This document shows positions 32,523-43,289 of a stretch of 64,000 nt of DNA, in pieces. The position numbers and the translations under genes are program-made. The stretch is from Blasia pusilla (taxonomy: Eukaryota > Marchantiophyta > Marchantiopsida > Blasiales): contig CM114272.1 of NCBI GenBank assembly GCA_050084515.1, positions 37,076,001 to 37,140,000 of the forward strand. Reading direction: 5' to 3'. The notes below the pieces were generated by a model that saw only the letters and a list, made by a program, of their open reading frames with translations, had not been told where the DNA came from and did no database searches. Every line of letters begins with the position of its first letter. Position 1 is the stretch's first letter.

Positions 32523-33322
32523 CTATAAAATGGGTGAGGACATCAACCTGTCCTTGAGCTCCTGAAATGCTCGCTCCTGATCATATCCCCACAACCAAAC
32601 CTGATCAAGTCTCGTCAACAAGGTCAAAGACTTTGCGATCGCACTAAAACCCTTGACATACCGTCGATAAAAGTTCGCCAGTCCAAGAAATGCTCGAACT
32701 TGACTCACATTTGTAGGGCGTGGAATCTGCGCAATTGCCTCTACCTTCTTCTGCTGAACGCCTAACCCACTCAGGTATATGGTGTGTCCCAAGTACTCAA
32801 TCTGCTCCTGAAAGAATCTGCACTTGTCTGGATGTAACTTCAGTCCATGTAACTGCAATTGCCGAAACCCCTCCTCCAAGTGTCGCTCATGCTCCTCAAC
32901 CGTGGAACTGAAGATAAGAATATCATCTATGTAACATCGTACAAAATCCAAGCCATCCAGAATCCTATCCATCACTCTCTGCACTTTGCCAACAAGAATC
33001 CTATCCATCACTCTCTGAAACTCGTCTGTCGGTTGATAGGACGGTAATCTCCACACATCCGCCTATCCGTCCAATTGCCATACATATCCTTCTTCGCCGG
33101 CATGACTATGGCACATGCATACTCCCCGTGTGATAACTCCACAAGTCCTGCCTCCAACAAGTCCTGACTCTTGCTGTGAATCAAGGCTCGCTCCATATCA
33201 TAATACCTGTAGGGTCGACGAAAGATCGACGTATCACTAGCCAACTCAATCCATATCCCGGGACCCTTCAGCGTACCCAAGTCTCTCATACTGAAGGCAA
33301 AACAACTGACATGCCCTCTCAA
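32523..33322 (-). pseudogene. Reverse transcriptase, copy D (internal deletion)
   Basis: 33322-33008 gives the N-terminal RT (KDLGTLKGPG-like, IFRRPYRYYDMERAL, RRMCGDYRPINRQT). It then jumps to EFQRVMDRILVG followed by a repeated QRVMDRILDG, and then CYIDDILIFSSTVEEHERH with the YIDD intact, then VRAFLGLANFYRRYVKGFS. The segment with the first catalytic Asp (SLDLxAGYHQ) and FLPFGL is missing. A short direct repeat (CAGAGAGTGATGGATAGG) marks the deletion, so this copy cannot encode a working RT. Confidence 0.85.
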
Positions 33323-34228
33323 AAACCTATGAACTCACCGTCGCTCTCCTCCTATCAACTTCAGACCTATCACAGGCTCCCAAGTCTCCATCGTGACCTC
33401 ACTCGGAGAGGACACAACCTCCGGCTTTGGTTGCTATGTAGCAACCCTAGCCACCTCATATGACCACTCCACTCTGAACTCCTACACCATGCTCCACATC
33501 CAAAAAATGAACATGTGCTACTCTAGCCGCCTTCCACTCTCTGCTCAAACGACGTCCCAGGAAGTCCATGGGTGCCTATCTCTCCTCGTCTCGCTTGACC
33601 AATGCCCATGACAGACACAGAGGCAATGGTCCAACTCGTGGACGTGACGGCATTGATGACACTCGCATCCGTCTCTGCTCAGCCATACCTAGACTGACTA
33701 TCCATGTAAGACAGCTCAGGTCCATCGCGTGCCCCAACACCTGTCTCCGCGATGCCTCAATCATCCCTGGCACGGTCGTAGTACCGGTAGCGACCCCATG
33801 GCGCGTTCGCGCTCATCTGTTGTATGCTCCTCCAATGCTCCGGTCACCTCATCCCAAATCATGCCTAGCCCTCCTTGACAAAAGGCATGGGATGTTGGGA
33901 AGCTCACCAACGTAGGTAAGGTTGCCCTCAACTCCCCCACCCTATTGGCCATGGCCAACGGTGGTCTATCATCCCGTGTCACCACCTGAGATCGACGCCC
34001 TGAGCCCAAAATAGCATCCACTGTGAGATATGGTGCTCTTTGGACTCCATCGTATGCTCAACTCAGTACCTCTGATGGTATCAAGTTTGTCCACCACACT
34101 CGTGGAAGATGGGCACGTGATCCAACTCTCGCTGCATCTAACAACACAGTAGGTCCCAACCAGGACCTCACCTGATGTACACTCGTCATCACACGTGCAC
34201 GAGTGTTTCCCAACAATGGCACCTTCTC
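33323..34228 (-). pseudogene. DNMT motifs VI-X, copy D
   Basis: Minus strand from 34228: EKVPLLG (motif VI, normally ENVP), a segment like VLLDAARVGSRAHLPRVWW (motif VIII, ~34145-34085), RSQVVTRDDRPPLAMANRVG, DERERAMG (motif IX) and SRRQVLGHAMDLSCLTWI (motif X, about 33750-33700). A linker (33580-33330) leads to RT. Motifs I-III are at 49050-49190 on plus; motif IV with the catalytic PCQ is absent. The loss lies exactly at the inversion joint. Confidence 0.8.
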
Positions 34229-34540
34229 CACCCGTTCGATTTACAAGTGCACTGATCGAGTGTCCGCCAAGAGAGATGGCGACCTTAGCAACATTTAGCA
34301 GCCCCATCACTCCTGTCCATGCAGAGGATACCCTCGTTCTTGACATTTCTATGGAGAGGAGTGTCATGGTAGCCGCGTTAGTCCGTGGAGGAGAGGTGCC
34401 ACTTTGGGGCTCGACTGAGGAGCTTTGACGCTTAGCCATTGACCATGTGCAGATCGTGTGGAGCAAGATGTTTGCACGAGAGCTTGATGGATCAGAGGAA
34501 CTTGAGGTAGCCGAGAGTGCTATGATGACGCCCTTGGATA
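34229..34540 (+). pseudogene. Protease-DNMT linker, copy C
   Basis: Plus strand from CCCGTTCGATTTACAAGTGC. It matches the linker of copy B from 6293 onward: REMATLATFSSPIT, VHAEDTLVLDISMERSVMVA, RGGEVPLWGSTEEL. The upstream part of the same linker is at about 49200-49260 on the minus strand. Confidence 0.7.
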
Positions 34541-35461
34541 CAACACCTATTATATGGCGCATCCCATAGGAGGGTATTCGGCTGTTAGATCTCTTTGGAG
34601 GGATCAACACAGGGTTAGCTACTGTGTTGTAGGCAAGAGTACACGTGCAGCAGTACTTGTACATGGAGATTGATGATGTTGCGAGACGCGCCTCACTTCA
34701 CCATGTGGCGTAGTTACGCCTCCATATTCCTGACATGTTATATGTGTCTACTATCCAGGGTTACCAGAGTTCCCTATCGAGGGACATTTCATTGTTGGGG
34801 GCACAGGACTTGGAGCCGGTAGGGACCATAGACTTGGTCATTGCTAGTTGCCCGTGTCAAGGCCAATGGAGTGTTGGACGAGGTAGCGAGTTAGCTGACA
34901 CTCGGTCCAAGTTATTTTGGGAGATGATGCGGATCTTGTGACATTAACATGAGCATCAGTCTCGTTCTCTAGCATACATTCTAGAGAATGTGCCAATTTT
35001 TGGCGATTCGAGGTCCCGCGTGGTGACGAGTGCACATCAGGTGCTCGTATGGATCGGCCCGACGTTGTTTTTAGATGCGGAAAGTGTGGATTCTAGAGCA
35101 CACCACCCGCGTATTTGGTGGACCAACTTGGTCCCATATGACGTCTTGCGGAGGGCGTATGCTAGAGTGGAGCGCCCCTTTGATTTGTTGGTGGATTCTT
35201 TTCTAGATCTAGGTCATTGATCACAGGCAGTGAGGCACGATGATCGACTGTTGTTGACTGTGGTCAATAGAATTGGCATACCACTGGTAGCCTTTCCCAC
35301 ATTGGTGAGTTTTCATGCTTCCTATGCATTCTAGGAAGCTGGACTTGGCTTGGTTTGGGATGACCAGGTACAGAGGTTGGTGGAGCCCAAGGTCGATGAG
35401 CGAGAGCGAGCGATGGGATTCCCCATAGGAGTGACGGTAATACCATCACTATTAGAGGCAT
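34541..35461 (+). pseudogene. C5-cytosine DNA methyltransferase, copy C (motifs I-IX)
   Basis: LLDLFGGINTGLATV (motif I, ~34575-34620), then a TAG where copy B has a CAG codon. IDLVIASCPCQGQWS (motif IV, catalytic PCQ, ~34830-34870), DTRSKLFWEMMRIL, ILENVPIFG (motif VI, ~34980), RAHHPRIWWTNLVP (motif VIII, ~35095-35135), TRD-like DDRLLLTVVN and DERERAMGFPIGV (motif IX, ~35397-35430). The solo LTR at 35462 interrupts it before motif X. Confidence 0.85.
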
Positions 35462-36760
35462 TGTGATACCCACAATTTTGTACTTTTGAAGAAATACATC
35501 TTTTTATTCAACGAAGACTTGTATATACATTATGATTTTGATTATTTTATATTATTATGGAGAGGAATGAGAAAGATTAAAGTGAATCACGAAGCTCCAA
35601 GGACAAGGAAGAGAGATAGAAAATCAAGGATTTGCCAAAGAGGAGAGGAGAATAAAATAACAAAGTCTAAAGACCCAGCAAGAAGCTTTGGAAGGACAAC
35701 GAAGCTCTGTGAAGCTTTGACTATGAAGTGCTTCGCTCCTGAAAGAAGCATAAAAAAACATGACGAAGCAAGAAGAAGAAGAAGAAGAAGAAGAAGAAGA
35801 AGAAGAAGAAGAGAAAGAAGTACTTCGCTCTTGAACGAAGCACCTGGAACAAGAACAAAGAATAGAGCGCTTCGTCTTCAGATCAGGAGAAAGAGCTTCG
35901 TCCTCAAGTGAAGCAAAAGAGGTCCAGACTTAGCAGCGAAGCGAAGCTAAGATTGACAGTGATTTCAAGCGACACATAGTTAGAATAGGAAAAGGCGCAA
36001 CTCTTTGTATAAGATAGGTAGTTATGACAGTTTTGTTCTGCGGATTTATAGGGATCTTAGGAAAAGAAAAATGCACCATAGATCTAGGTAGTTACAAATG
36101 TTGAAGAGACACCAGCTTCATCAAGAACGCTTTGAATCTTTGGATCACTCCTACTTCAGAGAGTATTTAAGAAGCATAGAAGTAGCTATCATCATCATTC
36201 TCTTACGAAGTCCTCATGCTGTAAGAATGGTCCGAGCAAGGGAGTAGTACCCTCTCAAGCTTGTATACACTTTTGAAGCTTTCTCATTCTTGATGGAGTA
36301 GTAAAGCAATCATTCATTCATTCTGATGTGCGATGCTTATGTCTGAGTATTATTTTTGGGTCTGCAGAGTGAAGAGTGAATCAAGCGAACCTTTCTCATC
36401 AATGGAATAATCAATATGGAGTTGTAGGAAATATTTTTGACAAAGAGTAGCCTGCCGAGACGGATTGAGTTTCGAAAGTAGGAGAAGCCAACTTTCATGT
36501 TGAGGTCTCTGTGAGGTTTCTTGATATCGAGAGGAAATCTACCTGAGCGTGCTATCAACTCCACTAGAGAGAATTGAGAAAGAAACCTTGGTACTAAGAA
36601 AGATCCGAATATATTGATAATACATTGAATACAAATCACACATTTAAATACAACTATTACGACAGAATTGTAATTTCTAACTCTCTTTTCATCAAACAAT
36701 GATCCTCTTGGGGATCGAACTCGGTAAACGACTGTAAAATTGAAACTCTTGTACATTATA
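35462..36760 (+). mobile_element. Solo LTR (or short element) inside copy C DNMT
   Basis: 1299 bp starting TGTGATACCC and ending TACATTATA, flanked by a perfect GGCAT duplication (35457-35461 and 36761-36765). The methyltransferase reading resumes exactly after it. It contains a TATTTAAG promoter-like site near 36164, a GAAGAA microsatellite (35767-35818) and a polyadenylation-like tail, with no coding capacity. A solo LTR of an unrelated LTR element fits best. The strand is assigned from the promoter-like order. Confidence 0.75.
35767..35818 (+). repeat. (GAA)n microsatellite
   Basis: About 15 AGA/GAA units inside the solo LTR. The arginine-rich open frame over it is not a gene. Confidence 0.9.
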
Positions 36761-37055
36761 GGCATCACAACATCATGTCTTGGATCACGCGATGGATCTG
36801 AACTGCTTGACATGGATTTTCAACTTAGGAGTAGGTGAGCAACGTCATTTGAAGATGCGATAGATTAGAGTTGTTGCATTGGTGAGCCCCATGCCTACCG
36901 AGACGGTTGAGGCAATGGTTGGGGTGAGATCCGAGGAGATCAACACACCGGGGGTGATCGGGAGAGAGAACCTTGGAATTCTTGGGATGTTTTGCAAGTA
37001 TGCCAAGAGATGGTAGCCACAACATCAAGCGTGGTTCCGCGTACTGCACGTAGAG
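36761..37055 (+). pseudogene. DNMT motif X and linker to RT, copy C
   Basis: This continues after the solo LTR: HHVLDHAMDLNCLTWIFNLG-like residues (motif X, ~36770-36830), then the ~200-bp linker seen also at 7620-7950 in B. It confirms that the methyltransferase was intact before the LTR inserted. Confidence 0.75.
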
Positions 37056-38032
37056 ATGAGAGTTTTGTTGTACAAGACGGGGTTGCACCATAACAACCAC
37101 CTATACCCACGCCAGAGAGTCCTACCTTTAGTCACAATGGAGACTTGGGAGCCATACATGGGCCCTAAGTTGACAAGAGGAGGGCGGCGCCAGATACACC
37201 AGTTCCTTAGGAGTTATAGGAGTTGTTTTGCATTTATTATGCATGATTTGGGTACACTGAAGGGTCCAGGAATCCACATCGAGTTGTCGAGCGACACGCC
37301 GATCTTCCAACGACCCTACAAGTATAGTGACATGGAGAGGGCTTGTATTCAAAGAAGGAGCCAGGACTTGGTTGGAGTAGGACTAGTGGAGATGTCGCAT
37401 GGAGAGTATGCATCTGCCACTATCATGTGCGCCAAGAAGGATGTGCATGGCAAGAGGACGGATAGGCGGATGTGTGGAGATTACAAACCTATCAATCGAT
37501 AGACAACGTCTGACAGGTATGCCATGCCCACCCCTGAGGAGATCTTTGTTGCGATTGAGCATGCAAAGATCTTCAATTCATTGGATTTGTGAGCCGAATA
37601 CCATCAGCTACCTATCAGATTGGAGGACAGGCAGAAGATGGCATTTTGGGGCATCCATCCTCACAGAAAGGATTGTTTGTACCAATAGCGGTTCTTACCA
37701 TTTGGGTTAAAGAATACCCCGGCTGAGTTTCAGAGGGTCCTGGATAGGATCTTGGCAGGTTTGGATTTTGCTAGGTGTTATATTGATGACATCGTAGTCT
37801 TCAGTGTCACCGTTGAGGAGCATGAGCGACATCTAGAGGAGGTATTTCGACAATTGCAGTTACATGAGCTGAAGCTACATCCAACAAAGTGCAAGTTCTT
37901 CTACGACCAGATTGAGTACTTGGGTCATATGATATACCCAGGGGGCCTTGGTGTGCATCAGAAGAAGGTACGTCAAGGGTTTCAGTTCAATTGCAAAGCC
38001 GCTAACCTTGTTGACCAAGGTGGATCAAGAAT
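37056..38032 (+). pseudogene. Reverse transcriptase, copy C (5' part)
   Basis: METWEPYMGPKLTRGGRRQ (37137), DRRMCGDYKPINR followed by TAG (copy B has CAG), EIFVAIEHAKIFNSLDL then TGA, FWGIHP, FLPFGLKNTPAEFQRVLD, then ARCYIDDIVVFSVTVEEHER with the active site intact (~37772). Copia insertion at 38033 interrupts the connection; it resumes at 42633. Confidence 0.85.
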
Positions 38033-38344
38033 TATGGAAAACTGCTAAAGAAGCATAATTGGTGGGAAACAGCTTTCACACTCACACACCACCATGGAGA
38101 ACAAAATTTGCAATAAGAGAATGAGTGGAGGCTGGTCCCCTTCTCAATTATATAGGGTATATATTAGCAACCCTAATCCTAACCTAAACCATAGTCTCAA
38201 GTTAGACTAACTGTGATTAACTAACCCTAGTTAAGATAATCCCGCTTAACTGACTAACCAATATTAAGCTTCCCTACTTTGTATGAGTACCAAATATAGC
38301 AGTTTAGGTGTCTCATGAGCTTGAATGTTACTCAATCTTCAATA
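38033..38344 (-). repeat. 3' LTR of copia element
   Basis: It matches 42341-42632 with small indels. A purine tract (minus GAGCTTGAGGGGGA, 38345-38358) abuts it, as expected for a 3' LTR. A TATA-like TATATAA lies at 38148-38154 on minus. Confidence 0.85.
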
Positions 38345-38805
38345 CTCCCCCTCAAGCTCATATCGATATCTCTAACGCATAAATCATTTCTAAACATCTC
38401 AAACTTATCTCTAGACAATGCCTTTGTAAAGATGTCAGCAATTTGCTGATATGTATCTATATACACAAGATCAATTTCTCCTGCAAGCACTTTCTCCCTC
38501 ATAAAATGATATTGCACTTCAACATGCTTTGTACGAGCATGAAACACAAGGTTATTAGCAAGCTTGATGCTACTAATATTTTTTGCATATATTATACTAG
38601 GTCCTAAGTTACTAACACCAATCTCAACAAGTAATCGATGAAGCCACATCGCCTCACATGCTGCATTGGTTGCTCCTCTGTACTCAGCCTTTGTTGAAGA
38701 TAAAGCAACTGTAGGTTGCTTCTTTGAAGCCCAACTTATAGCTACGCTTCCCAAAGTAAATGAATAACTAGATATGGATGTCGATCTCACACGCTTCCTG
38801 CCCAA
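38345..38805 (-). pseudogene. Copia RNase H
   Basis: Open 38805-38332. SYSFTLGSVAISWASKKQ, VALSSTKAEYRGATNAACEA, LHRLLVEIG, ARTKHVEVQYHFMREKVLAG, IADIFTKALSRDKFEMFRNDL. This is the C-terminal end of a copia polyprotein. Confidence 0.9.
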
Positions 38806-39450
38806 TCAGCATCTGTGAATCCTTGTAATTGAAAACTCGGAGAAGGTTCAAATTGAAGCCCGAATTGAATAGAGAATATCACATACCGCATAATCCTCCT
38901 CACAACATCAAGGTGAGGTTTTCGAGGTGCTTGCATAAATTGGATCACTAGGCCAACAACATAGCTCAAATCTGATATGGTTATAGTTAAATAGATCAAA
39001 CTTCCAACCATGTACCTATACATATTAGGATCTGCAAGCAACTCTCCTTCATCCACTTTTAGCTTCACACTTTGGTCCAACGGTGTAGAGATTGGTTTAC
39101 AAGCCGTCGTACTATATTTTGAAAGTTCTCGTAGTTTCCATCTTTGCAATAGGGCTAAATATTTCCTCATAATCGATGCCATATTATTGGGCATAGCCCT
39201 TAGCCACCAATCTTGCTTTGTATCTATTAATTGTACCATCTTCATTACACTTGATTTTGTAAACCCATTTGCAACCAATAGCTTCTTTATCGGAAGGTAC
39301 ATCAACCAGCTCCCATGTCTATTGATGTCTTAATGCAACAAGCTCTTCTTCCATAGCTTCAATCCATTCGACTTTACTTGCAGCTTCTTCAAAACAACTC
39401 AGCTCATGTTCTTGAAGGGTAGTCATGACAACGTAATTTCAGAATGTGTT
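38787..39450 (-). pseudogene. Copia reverse transcriptase (palm deleted)
   Basis: Minus from ~39420: CFEEAASKVEWIEAMEEELV, WELVDVPSDKEAIGCKWVYK, YKARLVAKGYAQ, then a stop, YGIDYEEIFSPIAKMETTR. It then passes directly to STTACKPISTPLD and YRYMVGSLIYLTITISDLSY, FTDADWAGSV. The central palm with the YVDD active site is missing at ~39110-39140, so it is catalytically dead by deletion. Confidence 0.85.
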
Positions 39451-39499
39451 CTCCAATATGCTTCTCTACTAGAACTCTGAATGTTTGGAACACTAAGAA

Positions 39500-40010
39500 T
39501 ACCATAATAAAATGGAGTGGTTGAGACGAAGAATCGACATATTGTTGAAGCGGCACAAGTTATGCTGAATAAGAAGAACATGCCTCAAGTGTATTGCACA
39601 GAGGCTATAGCATATGCAGTCTTCTTAATCAACTGAACTCCAACAATATCAATTCATGATAAAACTCCATTCAAAGTCTTCACAGGAAGTAAACTGATTT
39701 TTCCTTCTTGAAAGTATTTGGCTGTATTTGTTATGCTCATGTTCCTTCTGAGAGATGTCAAAAATTAGATCCCAAGTCTGAAAGATGTATCTTCATTGGC
39801 TATGCTGATGGAACTAAGGGGTATAAGTGCTATATTCCATCCTCTAGGAAACTTATTATTAGTCGCGATGTTGTCTTTGATGAGCTAAAGTCATGGTATG
39901 CTCCATGTGAGCCGATTCCACCTCTAAACTCAAATGTTGAGGGGAAGAATGTGCCTGTAAACCAACTGACATTGTCTTCAATTTCTCCAAGTACTAGTGC
40001 ACGATTATGA
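39500..40010 (+). pseudogene. Copia integrase C-terminal part, inverted
   Basis: Plus-strand frames read NGVVETKNRHIVEAAQVMLN, EAIAYAVFLIN, then 39708-40010: MKVFGCICYAHVPSERCQKL, KSERCIFIGYADGTKGYKCY, VVFDELKSWY. This is the end of the copia integrase and linker, but on the opposite strand from the rest of the element. It is an internal inversion or a piece of another copy. Confidence 0.8.
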
Positions 40011-40019
40011 GAGGCCCTA

Positions 40020-40460
40020 GATTCATCAGTTAAATGTGCGAGTCCATAAATGGGAAGAGTACGTATTTAGTGTGTTGACACTAGTTAGAGCTCGAGTAAG
40101 GTGTCAGAGGTAGATTTGCTTTCAAAAAGTATACCCATATATACCTAGAGAAGTCATCAATAAATGAAACAAAGTACTGGCAACCACTAAGGCTATGTTG
40201 TGATGTTGTCCACACATCAATGTGGATCAACTCCAATATCCAAGATGCTCTTCTACCATGATTTGGAAAAGGAAATCTAGCTTGTTTTCCAAATTGGCAA
40301 GCATGACATATCTCTAACGTAGCAGAACTCGCTAATTTAGGGAGTCCAACTATATTAGATGATGAAAGACTCGTGTAATCTTTGAAGATTCATATGTTCA
40401 ATTCTTTTATGCCACATATTTAGATCTGTGACTTGTTGGCCGATTTGATCATACATTGCT
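40020..40460 (-). pseudogene. Copia integrase N-terminal and core
   Basis: The minus strand (several frames) shows a MWHKRIEHMNLQRLHES-like gag-pre-integrase box, CHACQFGK-like zinc residues and a core segment resembling LIHIDVW ... FSRYIW. It is heavily frameshifted. Confidence 0.65.
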
Positions 40461-41016
40461 ATTTGAATCTCTAGAAACATCTAATTTGAATATTTTGCCA
40501 TATCTAGGTCCTTTGGCTATCGTAGTCTGGTCATCCATTGTTTCAATGAAACAACCATCTACGTTAAACTTCACTTGATAATCTTGTTCTACTATCTGTC
40601 CTACAGAGATGAGGTTTCTTGCAATGGTAGGAATATAGAGAACATTTCCAAGAGCACGAAGACCATCTGATGCTATTGGAACTTTATCGATATGCGTGAT
40701 ATGATGTTGAGGGTAATCTTCTATGAGCATAATTGCAGGAACTTTCACCCGCTCCAAACTAGTTAACTATTTAGCTTGTGAGGTCATGTGATTTGATGCA
40801 CAAGAGGCAATGTACCAATCTGCTGTTGAGTCTTTCTTTACCATATGATGAGTCATGACCAAGAGATGCTCCGTTTGTGAATGTTGTTGTTCTTGGTACT
40901 ACTCTTGGTGTTGTTGCTCCACATAGTTTTGTTGTTGTAAGGCTCTTATTCTCATATCTACCTTCTTCTTGAAGAAAAACTTTGCATAGTAACCCTTTAT
41001 CCCACAATAATTGCAA
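40449..41016 (-). pseudogene. Copia protease and Gag zinc-knuckle region
   Basis: 40757-40449: VKVPAIMLIEDYPQHHI, LRALGNVLYIPTIARNLISVG, IAKGPRYGKIFKLDVSR. This is the region after the copia protease active site, which itself is not clear. Upstream (40990-41016) CNYCGIKGYYAK is a knuckle relic. Confidence 0.7.
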
Positions 41017-41830
41017 GATCCTGGGACCCTATGCTACTAACCTCCATCCCAAAGTTTTCCACCATCACCACCTTGTGATTGTGTCTGGTACTGGTTCGTA
41101 GTTCATTGAGTGATGTTATATTAAGTGCCTCTTCCTCCATATTTTTGATATCCACCATGACCATGGAAGCTTCTGCCACAACCCCTGCCTCTATTTGATC
41201 CATAACTTGCAAATAGCGCACTCTCTTGGAGACTAGATGAGGTACCGCTACCTACTAGGCGCATCTCTTCACTGATTAACATTAGGACTAACTCTTGAAA
41301 TGTTGGATACTTCTCTCTAACAGAGATAGAGATCTCAAGGATTTGTAATCTTTTGGAAGTCCTTGAAGAGTGAACAAAATCATATCATCATCTTCTACTG
41401 TCACTCTAATGTTATTCATCTGATGAACAATATGTGTGATACTCAAAATATAATCATTGATGCTATGCAATCCTTTCCTCAATTTGTTCAATTGCTGCTT
41501 CAATTGAAGCTTTTTGGCCCTTGAAGATTTCAGGAACAAATTTTCCAATGCATCCCAGAGCTCCTTCAGAATATCAATATCTTGAATGTGACCTATAATT
41601 GGTGAACTGATTGTTATTGAAATATAATGGATTACTTGCCTTGCATGTTTATTCCAGGCGCAAACATTCAAGTCTGGTGAGTCACCTTCTAGCTTGGCCT
41701 CGTCACCTATGATAAGCTCCCATAGTTCTTGACCCATGAGAAATTATTTCATGCGAAACTTCCAAACATTATAAGTCTCCTTATCTAGCTTCTCGCCTGT
41801 GATTGATGTTGAGGAATACTCCATGACGAA
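41017..41830 (-). pseudogene. Copia Gag
   Basis: 41737-41288: LWELIIGDEAKLEGDSP, LNVCAWNKHARQVIHYISIT, ILKELWDALENLFLKSSRAK, LQLKQQLNKLRKGLHSINDY, TVEDDDMILFTLQGLPKDYK. This is the UBN2/copia Gag pattern. A frame break near 41288 separates the basic C-terminal part. Confidence 0.85.
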
Positions 41831-42317
41831 CGATTTCAGTCATAAAAATATAATTTCATGCTCTCTACTGCTCCAATTGAAGCATAGACCACTCCTACAC
41901 AGAAATCGTCGTGAAATTTGCCAAAATTGATCAATTGTATGAAAGAACTAGTCAAAATTGGCCTATAGAGAGCGAACTGCACAACTTTTCTTCACTAATT
42001 GCACTTTCCTACACTGAAATTGCTACTGCACGAACTCATAATGTCAGAATCGAGGAATTTTGGATGTGTTGGAAAGCTCTCGACAAGCTCTACAAGACGA
42101 TTGGAACTAGCTTTTGGCATTGTTCTCTCCTCTATTGACCCAGATGGCTAAATTGATCAGGAAAGCCCTAAAAAATGCCTCAAAAGTTTTATCACCGTCA
42201 AAGCTCCACCTAAAATTTGCACCAACTGAGCTATGAACAAAAGTTCCTTCTAAAAAATTGAAATTGTGCCTTCACTTGACTCTCTTCTCTCCTCAAATAC
42301 CAAGAATTTCAAATGAT

Positions 42318-42340
42318 GTTCTCCAATTGTTCTGATATCA
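42318..42340 (-). other. Primer-binding site of copia element
   Basis: On the minus strand, directly after the LTR end CCACA, TGATATCAGAACAATTGGAG resembles the Met-tRNA complement TGGTATCAGAGC with two changes. Confidence 0.7.
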
Positions 42341-42632
42341 TGTGGAAAACTGCTAAAAAATATAAGTGGTGGGAAATAGCTCTCACACTCACACACCACC
42401 ATGAAGAACAAAATTTGCAATGAGAGAATGAGTGGAGGTTGGTCCCCTTTTCAATTATATAGGGTATGTACAAGAAACCCTAACCCTAACCTTAAACATA
42501 GTCTCAAGTTAGACTAACTTTGATTAACCAACCCTAGTTGACTAACCAAGATTAAGCTTCCCTACTTTGTGTGAGTACCAAATGTAGCAATTCAGATGTC
42601 TCATGAGCTTCACTGTAACTCAATCTTCAATA
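42341..42632 (-). repeat. 5' LTR of copia element
   Basis: Partner of 38033-38344. It contains telomere-like CCCTAACCCTAACC (around 42479-42493), which is part of the LTR and not a telomere. Confidence 0.85.
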
Positions 42633-43230
42633 CGAATGACATTGGGGGGATGAGTAGGAGAGAGCATTTTAGCTGCTCAAGAACATATTGACGTCCACGC
42701 CCATATTGAGGAGACCAATAAGGGGGATCCTTTCCAGTTGCATATCGATTGGAGCATGTTGGGGCTTACATCCATGCTCACCCAACATGACGATGATGGT
42801 AGGGAGTTGGTGGTGACTTACGCTAGTCGCTCGAACAACCTTGTAGAGGCAAAGTATAGCTCGTATGAGGGTGAGTGCTTGGCTGCGGTCTGGGCTATCG
42901 CACATTTCAGGTGTTATTTATTCGGTAACCCCTTTATTATCATTATTGTTCATCAACCACTTTAGCGGTTGATGGAGTCCGAAAAGCTTACAAGGAAGCT
43001 AGCGAAGTGGGCTCTTTTGTTGCAGGAGTATGACTTCTAGGTGATGCATAGACTTGAGACGCTCAACCAAGATGCAAATGGTTTGAGCCGTAATCCATGC
43101 CCGAGTCAACGAGATGCGATTGGAGCTCCTTGGCATGGTGAGAGTGATGAGGAGTTGGTGCCAGGATGGCATGCGTCAGCCTATTTGGGCTTGTTGGCTA
43201 TGGGGAGCTAGATTGATGAGACTTTGATGG
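42633..43230 (+). pseudogene. RNase H domain, copy C
   Basis: After the copia insertion the RT connection and RNase H resume: FQLHIDWSMLGLTSMLTQHD (first Asp kept, though TD reads ID), ELVVTYASRSNNL, YSSYEGECLAAVWAIAHF (Glu). Stops follow (42963, 43038). Confidence 0.8.
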
Positions 43231-43289
43231 CGAGGTCTCATGGAGAGTCCTTAGATCCAGAGGCGCTCAGGAGACAAGAGGTGGTCGAG

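Larger units (their letters stand above)
38033..42632 (-). mobile_element. Ty1/copia element nested in copy C
   Basis: A minus-strand copia element with LTRs of ~312 bp (38033-38344) and ~292 bp (42341-42632) and a near-perfect duplication AGAAT/CGAAT (38028-38032 and 42633-42637). A Met-tRNA-like primer site lies inside the right LTR. In minus order it carries gag, protease, integrase, RT and RNase H. The integrase C-terminal part is inverted (39500-40010) and the RT palm is deleted. Confidence 0.9.

Noticed and set aside
33969-34664. 231-codon minus-strand open frame
   Set aside because: It crosses the head-to-head joint at 34229 and is out of frame with both methyltransferase pieces; a shadow frame.
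35761-35911. Arginine-rich open frame (plus strand)
   Set aside because: It is the translation of a GAA microsatellite inside a solo LTR.
42478-42495. Telomere-like CCCTAA repeats
   Set aside because: They are part of the copia LTR and occur in both LTR copies; too short and internal for a telomere.
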